Assembly (NCBI GenBank): GCA_014885115.2
Contig: WKLE02000685.1
Span: forward strand, 1 to 14,610
Direction of reading: 5' to 3'
Source: Asterionellopsis glacialis
Taxonomy: Eukaryota; Bacillariophyta; Plagiogrammaphyceae; Rhaphoneidales; Asterionellopsidaceae
DNA length: 14,610 nucleotides
The notes beneath the pieces are model-generated. The model was not told where the DNA came from. It saw nothing but the letters and a program-made list of their open reading frames with translations, and ran no database searches. This document shows positions 8,788 through 14,610 of this stretch, piece by piece (the stretch's first letter is position 1; the number at the start of each line of letters is the position of its first letter). Made by a program: the position numbers and the translations under genes.

Positions 8788-10182
8788 ATGACATCACCAT
8801 CGTTATCGTCTTGTTCATTTTCAATGGAACAACTTCTTTGTGCCATGGCACCCACGGAACATGTTCTGGATGCCTTTGTCCAAGAACAAAATGACAATGC
8901 TTGGTATACAGAAGAATCACAACAACGATTTGCTCGTATCCTACAATCTCATTGGATGGATAACGAAACAAATAAAAATAATGACAATGATAGTCGTCGT
9001 TATGGACCTTCCTCCCGATATTTAGTTCGTCTTGTCAAACGATACGTCTCTCGTATTGAAACAACCAGCAACAATCATAATGTTGAAAATGATGAGTTAA
9101 TGGAATTAATCATGAAATGTTCCATGATGAAAGATGTAAATATACTAAATGCCAATGAATGTTGTCATGTATCCTTTTCTGTACCATCATCATTATCCAC
9201 AACAACTACTACTACTACATCATTTGATAATAATAATAATAATAAAAATCATGATACTAATCCACAAGAAGAAGAAATACACCCACAACCGAGTCATCAA
9301 ACGCAAAAAATATATATACAAGTGTATCCACAACATAATGATGTCGGTGTACGCAAGGTATGGGAGGCTGGAGCATGTTTAAGTGAATTTTTTATCCGAT
9401 ACCCACACTTCGTGAGACACAAACGTATCGTCGAATTAGGTGCAGGTGTTGGATTGACAGGATTAGTGATTGCTCAATGTTGTACCCCTACACATGTTCA
9501 CATGACAGATTATACCATCCCCTGTTTACAAAATTTACAACATAACATTGACATTAATAATAATGATACTCCAAGTTGGTTAACCGAAGAACATCAAGAA
9601 GAAGCAAATGATGATAACACATCACTAAAAGCATCGTCATCGTCATCAAAAACAATCGTTACATGTGGATATTTGGAATGGGATTCCTATGCTGATGATG
9701 ATGATGATGATGATATTGGTGCATCAGATAGTACACATATTGTAACTAATGAACAACAACAAGCTATACTAACACAGGCAGAAAGTGCCATGGAATTATC
9801 CAAGGCTGATGTTATCATAGCAGGTGATGTTGCCTATGATGTTACAGTTTTGCCTAGTTTAGGGAAATTAGTTCGTAGATTTTTATATTCTTATTCTTCG
9901 GAGGGAAGGCAAAAATTTGCAATTTTTGCTACAACCTTGCGAAATAAAGATACCTTTACAGCACTGGAAAATGCATTATTGGAAAATGGTATACGCTGTA
10001 CTTACATTGATCCGAAAGATGTTAATGCGTTACCTGAAATCTTTCCATGTTATTTATTAGTTCAACCAAGATCAGATATACGGATTTGTGTCATGACGGC
10101 AGCTACTGCAACTGCACCACCAACAATGACGACGATAGAAGAACGAGAACTAGAGCGAAAAAATCGACAAACTTATAGGTGA
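8788..10182 (+). CDS. EEF2KMT: FAM86-type eEF2 lysine methyltransferase
   Basis: A seven-beta-strand SAM-dependent methyltransferase of the Methyltransf_16 group, 464 codons, no intron. Visible motifs are VRKVWEAGACLSEFF (188-202), the SAM-binding glycine motif VELGAGVGLTGLVIAQCC (215-232), acidic post-I MTDYTIPCLQNLQHNID (239-255), LEWDSY (296-301) and the ADVIIAGDVAYD block (340-351). The C-terminal FAIFATTLRNKDTF with NGIRCTYI (377-407) resembles the VAFTVRNPETC region of vertebrate FAM86. The N-terminal PSSRYLVRLVKRYVSRIE (75-91) also fits that subfamily, which trimethylates a lysine of elongation factor 2 near the diphthamide site (yeast Efm3). Poly-Thr/Asn (137-153), Ser and poly-Asp (303-309) inserts lengthen it beyond the roughly 330 residues of animal homologues. 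Substrate choice is inferred; another METTL21/22-like protein lysine methyltransferase is the alternative. ATG 8788 has an AAA context. Confidence 0.8.
   Translation: MTSPSLSSCSFSMEQLLCAMAPTEHVLDAFVQEQNDNAWYTEESQQRFARILQSHWMDNETNKNNDNDSRRYGPSSRYLVRLVKRYVSRIETTSNNHNVENDELMELIMKCSMMKDVNILNANECCHVSFSVPSSLSTTTTTTTSFDNNNNNKNHDTNPQEEEIHPQPSHQTQKIYIQVYPQHNDVGVRKVWEAGACLSEFFIRYPHFVRHKRIVELGAGVGLTGLVIAQCCTPTHVHMTDYTIPCLQNLQHNIDINNNDTPSWLTEEHQEEANDDNTSLKASSSSSKTIVTCGYLEWDSYADDDDDDDIGASDSTHIVTNEQQQAILTQAESAMELSKADVIIAGDVAYDVTVLPSLGKLVRRFLYSYSSEGRQKFAIFATTLRNKDTFTALENALLENGIRCTYIDPKDVNALPEIFPCYLLVQPRSDIRICVMTAATATAPPTMTTIEERELERKNRQTYR
9204..9245 (+). repeat. In-frame ACT and AAT trinucleotide repeats
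   Basis: (ACT)n at about 9204-9218 encodes poly-Thr, and (AAT)n at about 9227-9245 encodes poly-Asn, within the loop before the methyltransferase fold. Both keep frame, so they are length-variable but tolerated inserts. Confidence 0.85.
9694..9714 (+). repeat. In-frame (GAT)7 microsatellite, poly-Asp
   Basis: Seven perfect GAT triplets encode Asp303-309 between the LEWDSY strand and the following helix of the methyltransferase. Their purity suggests recent slippage and possible length polymorphism. Confidence 0.9.
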
Positions 10183-10189
10183 ACTTTCC

Positions 10190-10251
10190 GAGAAGAACAA
10201 GATGCAGTCTGCAAGTACTAAAATATGCAACTCCTTAATAATGTAATTTAT
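10190..10251 (+). repeat. Shared 3'-end element, copy 1
   Basis: Starting eight bases after the methyltransferase stop codon. It shares AGAAGAACAA, then GCAGTCTG, then AATATGCAA-like and CCTTAATAAT-like blocks, in the same order and orientation, with 12487-12550. By eye about three quarters of positions match across 60 bases, with two small gaps. It may be a duplicated 3' untranslated segment or a polyadenylation context. Confidence 0.55.
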
Positions 10252-10410
10252 TTTTCATATCGTACGAAGCTTTCGGTTTTCTCTATATTTTTACATCAAC
10301 AAAGTCAAACATTTGCTAGATACTAACTACCATCTCCAATACTCTAAGAGACATACGGCATTTTACGATACTCAGTACAATTTACAAGAGCTAAATAATA
10401 TTAAATATCT

Positions 10411-10569
10411 ACCAGAGGTACCAGGTACAGTACCAGTTACGAGGTACTTGGTACAGTATCAGGTAACTTTCCTTCACCAGCTACAGGTACAGTACCAAGG
10501 TACTATACCAGGTACCCTGGTATACAGGTACCCCAGGTAAAGTACCGGTACCTGGTACCGACCTTTACC
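10411..10569. repeat. Palindromic GGTACC-core repeat cluster C
   Basis: About 160 bases made almost wholly of GGTACC, ACCAGGTA, GGTACAGTACCA and TACCTGGTACC units in both orientations. The 13-mer AGGTACAGTACCA occurs twice (10423-10435 and 10485-10497). Bases 10546-10560 have perfect 7-base inverted arms (CGGTACC and GGTACCG) around one base, and 10506-10522 is another near-perfect palindrome. It is the same family as the clusters at 1566-1733 and 4870-4915. Confidence 0.85.
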
Positions 10570-11218
10570 AAAAATTATTTACTATCAAAAATGTTTTGTT
10601 ATGCTCCGTTACGTGAAACATAAAAAGATCGACATCGGTAGGTTTGGGGCCTTTCACCGTACGTATGTTACTGAAGCCACATTTTGCTGTCCCGGTTTTG
10701 AAAGTCCTACACACGCACATTTTAGTTACTATCTGTCTGCTCATGAAAAGGTTGTATTTCAAGAAAATTAATTTCGTTGCTCAGATGGTATCAGTAAACT
10801 CCCAAAAAAATAAAAGCAATTGTCCTTTGACCCAGGCTCAGATTGCATAAATCTTTGAAATCTCTAAGCTTTTTCATAAGTAATTCTTTTTTTAATTATA
10901 TGTTGGGCTCCAAAAAGCATGAAATATTAAGTAACCGATGATGTATTAAAAAAATTCCCCAAAGTAAAAAAAGCAATTTTTGGATGAAAATAAAACTGAA
11001 ATTTGCAAGCTTGCAATAAGCAATTGCCGATTGCATATGTGGGCGTGGGCTATAGTCCTTTGTCCATCATCGCTCTGACTACGGTATATTGTAATCTTCT
11101 TTGCAAGTTATCACAACAGATAATTCATTTTAGTATTTATTGGCTGATTGCTGTCTCCAATGCTCACAATATTCCCTCAGGCTCAAATCCATATCGAATT
11201 GATACAGATGCCTCTCAG

Positions 11219-12451
11219 ATGGTATCGTTGTTGAATAATGTTGATGACAATCGAGAGGCACCTCGCCACGCCCTCGTCCGTTTTGCAAAGCGCTCCGATG
11301 TTCCATCTATTCTCAGACTCTTCAATGAATATGGTGACACAAAATTGCATCCCAGATCATCCGCTTTTTTGGAGGACATGATTGAAAACAAATATGCTCT
11401 CGTGATGGATAGCGAGGAGGACGCTATTAAAGCATATGTAGAAATATGATTTCCATTCTCTAAGGTTGAAATGGAATCCCTCTTCTCGAAGAATAGTGCG
11501 AACTGATAATCCCAAATTAATTCCTTTTCTACCAGATGACGTTTTTGTCAATGCCAGTGGCGGCTTGCGCGATCCTTCTTTAAGGTGCAAAGACTGGTTC
11601 GAGATAGCCTTCAAATTTTCTGCTGACTGCGTTGGTGCTAATAGATGGAGGGGGGAAAGATACCGAGCATTTGCGTCGCATTGTCATTGTATATGGATGC
11701 CTTGGTGGTAGTAATCTTACCAATTGGATGGCGAGGGGCTTTGGCAAAATAATTCCAAATAAACAAGTGACCCGGCTTCGCGTATTCAAGCAACCTATGC
11801 CCGGCTGTAGCCACCGGGTTGGTTCCTTGGTTTTTCGAATTTACGACAAACCCCTTACAGAACACCAGCTGGAACGCACGAAACGTAATCGCTACCTAAT
11901 CACTGAAGCAGCGCAACAACAGTTACTGGCTGCTAGAATTGGTATTGTGGGTCTATCCACTGGTAGTGTTGCCCTCGAGGCCCCTCCTCCGACAGGGCGT
12001 TGGTGGGGTCTACCGCCTCGCGGATTTTGATAAATTTGAGGTATCTAATGGAAACCGCATGTTAGTTGACAAGTGCGATGCTGGTCAATCCAAGCTGGAG
12101 CTCTGCATGGGAAACGTTAAGTCATGCGATCCCCAAGTTGTCGTCGAATCCTTTCCCAAGGGAATTAACGTTGCCGACTTTGTGCGAGATTGCGACATCT
12201 TAATTGAAGAGTGCGACGATTTTTTTGTGAAGTTTCTCGTTCGAAAGGAAGCTATGAAATATCGGAAGCCGGTGCTCATGGCCAATAGCAAGAAGGACGG
12301 CGTTGGACCATTCCATGTGAGGGACGTAGAGGAGCTCTCACCACTGATGGCACCAGAACTTTCGGCCAAGGCCAAGGCAGAAATGCTTTCAAAGCTGTTT
12401 GATGTCCGTCCGGCAAAAGAACAAGAAACGGTGGAAAAGGCAACTAACTAA
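11219..12451 (+). pseudogene. Broken Rv1355c-like ThiF/E1 adenylation gene
   Basis: Coherent protein similarity passes through all three plus-strand frames. Frame one (from ATG 11219) ends at a stop at 11447. It starts ALVRFAKRSDVPSILRLFNE, which looks like the first helix of a GNAT acetyltransferase-type domain. Frame two covers LPDDVFVNASGGLRDPSLR. Frame three covers GGGKDTEHLRRIVIVYGCLG up to ARIGIVGLSTGSVALEA, a Rossmann nucleotide motif. The first frame resumes with GVYRLADFDKFEVSNGNRM and ILIEECDD, plus PVLMAN, characteristic of the ThiF part of Rv1355c-family proteins. Each shift fits one extra base in a homopolymer: A at 11442-11444, T at 11616-11619, C at 11981-11984. The remaining frame would be about 409 codons, against roughly 700 in Mycobacterium, and lacks the expected nitroreductase-like C-part. 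It could be a decayed gene, assembly errors or, less likely, recoding. Upstream sequence stays open, so the true 5' end is unknown. Confidence 0.72.
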
Positions 12452-12486
12452 GAAGCACCAACAACGCTGTAGATAATGATTTTTTT

Positions 12487-12550
12487 CAAGAAGAACAATA
12501 GGCAGTCTGTATGTATGTACAAAGTATGCAAATCCTAATATATAGTTAGA
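12487..12550 (+). repeat. Shared 3'-end element, copy 2
   Basis: Lies in the 105-base convergent gap, 36 bases after the ThiF-like stop and just before the stop of the minus-strand membrane protein gene. It shares AGAAGAACAA, GCAGTCTG, TATGCAA and CCTAATA blocks with 10190-10251 in the same order and strand. Confidence 0.55.
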
Positions 12551-12556
12551 CTTTGT

Positions 12557-13861
12557 TTATGATTCACCCAAACGACGACGACGATGTTCTTGATTTGCAA
12601 CAGATGGAAGTTTCATCATGACATTATCACCTGCAAACATGTGTTCCATCATATCAAAAGGATTACGATTCATCATGGAATTTTGTTCTTCTACTTCAGT
12701 ACGACGGTGAGGTTGCATTTCTGAATGATCCAACAAACGTCCATGTGGTCGTTGCTGTTGTTTTTGTTGTTGTTGTCTAACAAGTCTTGTTACTGGTGGA
12801 CTCTGGATTGCATCTTGTCGTGATGATAATGATAATGGCTCCCTTGCTTCGGCGGTTGTTGTTTGCGTTTGTTGCTCTTTTCCCACCATACGTCGACTAC
12901 CATCACCACCAATTGTTGGACGAGTAAAGGATGTCAGTGGACCCATTTCAGCATCTTCAATAGATCCTGGACGTTCTAATCCTACAGGACGATTTAAACC
13001 ATTATTTTTAGCACCACCTTGATTAATATCTAATTCATCAGGTGCAACATATCCCTTGGGTAAATATTCCTGATACCCACTTAACTTTAAATTTTCCAAC
13101 AAGAAAACAAATCCAATAACCAACGTGACAGATACCATCACCATGGCTGTATTTAACCAATACCGTTGTCTTGCCAATTTCCGTTCCCGTTGAAAATCTA
13201 ACATTTCAGGTGACGAGGAAGCATTGGCAGCACCTTGTGGATTATTTGGATCTTGTCCTTTGTTTAATTGACGAAAACTTTCCCAATCCGTGAGTAATTG
13301 TCGACGTGATGAGGTATCCATATTCCGTGTTGTCTTTTGTTGGGACCAACCGAAGCCACGTCCACGTCCATAATGTAATTTATGTTTATGAGCTTGCATG
13401 GCACGTTCCATGGAATCAAATCCTTCAATCCGTCCCTCGGTACGTCCCCCTGCCACAGCAGCCGCTACAGCTGCCTCGCGACGTTTCCATGGAAAGAATT
13501 CAGCATCGTCATCTTCATACAGATAATCATCATCCCCATTTTCACCGTCACCTCCACCAACTACATCATAGACTGGATCACCACGTATTTCTAATTTTTC
13601 ACGTAACTTGCGTCGAATTTCACGACGATCGTAATCAATTTCTTCGGGACGTAATGCACCTTCCGATGGACCATCGGTTGGGTTTGTAACTTGCAATGCT
13701 TGTTCTCGTGTTCTTGTTGTTGCAGCGGTCCCCTGTGTTCGAAAACTTCTGCTGCTACTACCAGTAGCGCTACTTGCTTGACTGAATCCACTACGAGTAC
13801 TACTACCCATCATTGAGGAGGCTCCACTCCTCATCGAGGAGGATCCAACTGTTGACTCCAT
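12557..13861 (-). CDS. Unrecognised single-pass membrane protein
   Basis: A continuous 434-codon frame from ATG 13861 (context ATCATGG). I do not recognise the family. The first 60 residues are Ser/Thr/Met/Arg-rich with no signal peptide. Residues 71-93 (RPEEIDYDRREIRRKLREKL) form a charged helix. An acidic stretch (106-120) is followed by FFPWKRREAAVAAAVAGG. One strong transmembrane segment lies at about 235-255 (WLNTAMVMVSVTLVIGFVFLL), preceded by basic residues (RERKLARQRY), so the N-terminal side is predicted cytosolic. The rest is Gln-, Pro- and Arg-rich and probably disordered, ending in HRRRRLGES. Such lineage-specific membrane proteins are common in diatoms. The structured-looking conserved candidates are the charged helix and the region flanking the membrane helix. 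It is convergent with the ThiF-like remnant, 105 bases apart. Confidence 0.8.
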   Translation of the reverse strand: MESTVGSSSMRSGASSMMGSSTRSGFSQASSATGSSSRSFRTQGTAATTRTREQALQVTNPTDGPSEGALRPEEIDYDRREIRRKLREKLEIRGDPVYDVVGGGDGENGDDDYLYEDDDAEFFPWKRREAAVAAAVAGGRTEGRIEGFDSMERAMQAHKHKLHYGRGRGFGWSQQKTTRNMDTSSRRQLLTDWESFRQLNKGQDPNNPQGAANASSSPEMLDFQRERKLARQRYWLNTAMVMVSVTLVIGFVFLLENLKLSGYQEYLPKGYVAPDELDINQGGAKNNGLNRPVGLERPGSIEDAEMGPLTSFTRPTIGGDGSRRMVGKEQQTQTTTAEAREPLSLSSRQDAIQSPPVTRLVRQQQQKQQQRPHGRLLDHSEMQPHRRTEVEEQNSMMNRNPFDMMEHMFAGDNVMMKLPSVANQEHRRRRLGES

Positions 13862-14610
13862 GATATTATTATTTGTGCGTCTTGTATGTTCTCTCTCGTT
13901 TCAATCAAACAACAATTTGATATCCTTTTCTCTTGGAACTGTCTCTAAACTCTGTACTGAGTGTGAGAAAGAGTCCAAGCTTTCATGGAGAGAGCGAGGG
14001 AATAGAAAGGGCACTCAATGTTGCTTTGGTTCCCCAAGAACAGTGTTGAAACAGATCTACATTGATCGTAAGACAACAGTCTTTTTGCCTCTCCTGGTGG
14101 TAGAGGTGCAAAGGTGCCCTTAATTTTCACATTATTTATGGGTGTCTCTATGACTGATTCCCGACCCCCAAATGCCGCTAGTCATTTTTCATATTGTCTC
14201 GTACACATGAATACTGTACAGAGCTACTTGGTAGTAGACGTCTGTAGTCATTTTGCATGTCCATGAATCGAATGAATCATCGTTGGCTGATTGTGCAGAG
14301 CAGTTGTCTCCGTCTCCTGTCGGATATGAATAATGTCATGTTGGTCTAGAGAGACACACCATATTCTTTCATCTCCACCAAAAATCAACAGATAGGTGGG
14401 AAAAAATAAGAATAATATAAGAGTAAGCAAAAAAAAACTAGGTAGGTCTGTGCTGCTTGTCTCTCATGCTGATCTTCCTTGTCCCCCTAAAAAAATCCAA
14501 CTGCATCAGTCCTAACTAAAACATAATATAACATACTTTCTCTAGTAGTTTTCTCAATTATTTTCCACAGTTCATAATCTAATTTCAGATATTACCTACT
14601 ATCAGCCAAT
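13862..14610. promoter_or_regulatory. Upstream flank of the membrane protein gene
   Basis: About 750 bases with no convincing gene. The 13862-14000 part must include the 5' leader and promoter of the minus-strand gene starting at 13861. An 87-codon plus-strand frame beginning at 13860 overlaps that start codon and shows no domain. The remainder has T- and A-runs (14400-14440) and no GGTACC-type cluster, in contrast to the larger gaps elsewhere in the window. Confidence 0.5.

Larger units (their letters stand above)
10183..11218. other. Gene-free AT-rich gap with repeat cluster C
   Basis: About 1 kb without a convincing gene. It starts with the 3' end of the methyltransferase gene, including a sequence shared with another gene end (10190-10251), and then GGTACC-type repeat cluster C. 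From 10850 to 11000 it is AT-rich with many A and T runs. Just upstream of the ThiF-like remnant, at 11133-11180, a pyrimidine-leaning tract with CTGAT and TGCTCAC branch-like motifs ends in CCCTCAG and could be an old 3' splice acceptor. Short open frames here lack domains. Confidence 0.55.

Noticed and set aside
10411..10569. CRISPR-like array
   Set aside because: The repeats are short, degenerate and in both orientations, with no constant-length spacers and no cas genes in this eukaryotic context.
11438..11464. Intron explaining the first frame break of the ThiF-like gene (GTAGAA to CTAAG)
   Set aside because: It would be only 27 bases, too short for splicing; a single extra A in the AAA run restores the frame more simply. 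No GT-AG pair of plausible size explains the other two breaks either.
13860..14123. 87-codon plus-strand frame overlapping the membrane protein start codon
   Set aside because: It sits on the presumed promoter and leader of the minus-strand gene and shows no domain.
1..14610. tRNA, rRNA or snRNA genes
   Set aside because: Scanning for T-loop GGTTCGAATCC-like boxes and clover-leaf arms in the gaps gave no convincing candidate by eye; tRNAscan-SE and Infernal would be decisive.

Overview
This is eukaryotic nuclear DNA, most likely from a diatom or a close stramenopile relative. The reasons are an intron-poor gene set with one clean GT-AG spliceosomal intron, an HSF-type DNA-binding-domain regulator of the kind expanded in diatoms, serine- and asparagine-rich low-complexity tracts in otherwise conserved proteins, and an octanoyltransferase with a signal peptide followed by an Ala/Phe cleavage motif like those of diatom plastid preproteins. 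The species cannot be named from the sequence. There are no bacterial operons, rRNA, tRNA or CRISPR arrays.

Layout: 1-2015 is gene-poor and carries palindromic GGTACC-core repeats. An HSF regulator (2016-3344, +) is convergent with a lipoyl(octanoyl) transferase (3493-4633, -, one 118-nt intron). A repeat-bearing divergent gap separates the transferase from a 48-residue candidate membrane microprotein (5525-5671, +). That is followed by a BAF250/ARID1-like SWI/SNF subunit (5953-8067, -), divergent across a 720-bp gap from a FAM86-type eEF2 lysine methyltransferase (8788-10182, +). A third repeat cluster lies at 10411-10569. A frame-broken, C-terminally short Rv1355c-like ThiF/E1 gene (11219-12451, +) follows. 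An unrecognised single-pass membrane protein (12557-13861, -) is convergent with it, and its upstream flank runs to the window end.

The genes do not form one pathway. They are housekeeping or regulatory functions: transcription control, chromatin remodelling, plastid protein lipoylation and translation-factor methylation. The most unusual items are (1) the palindromic GGTACC-core repeats, concentrated in gene-free gaps; (2) the ThiF-like gene, whose three frame breaks can each be explained by one extra base in a homopolymer run; (3) the membrane microprotein; and (4) an approximately 55-60 bp sequence shared just downstream of two gene ends. I found no complete defence or mobile system.
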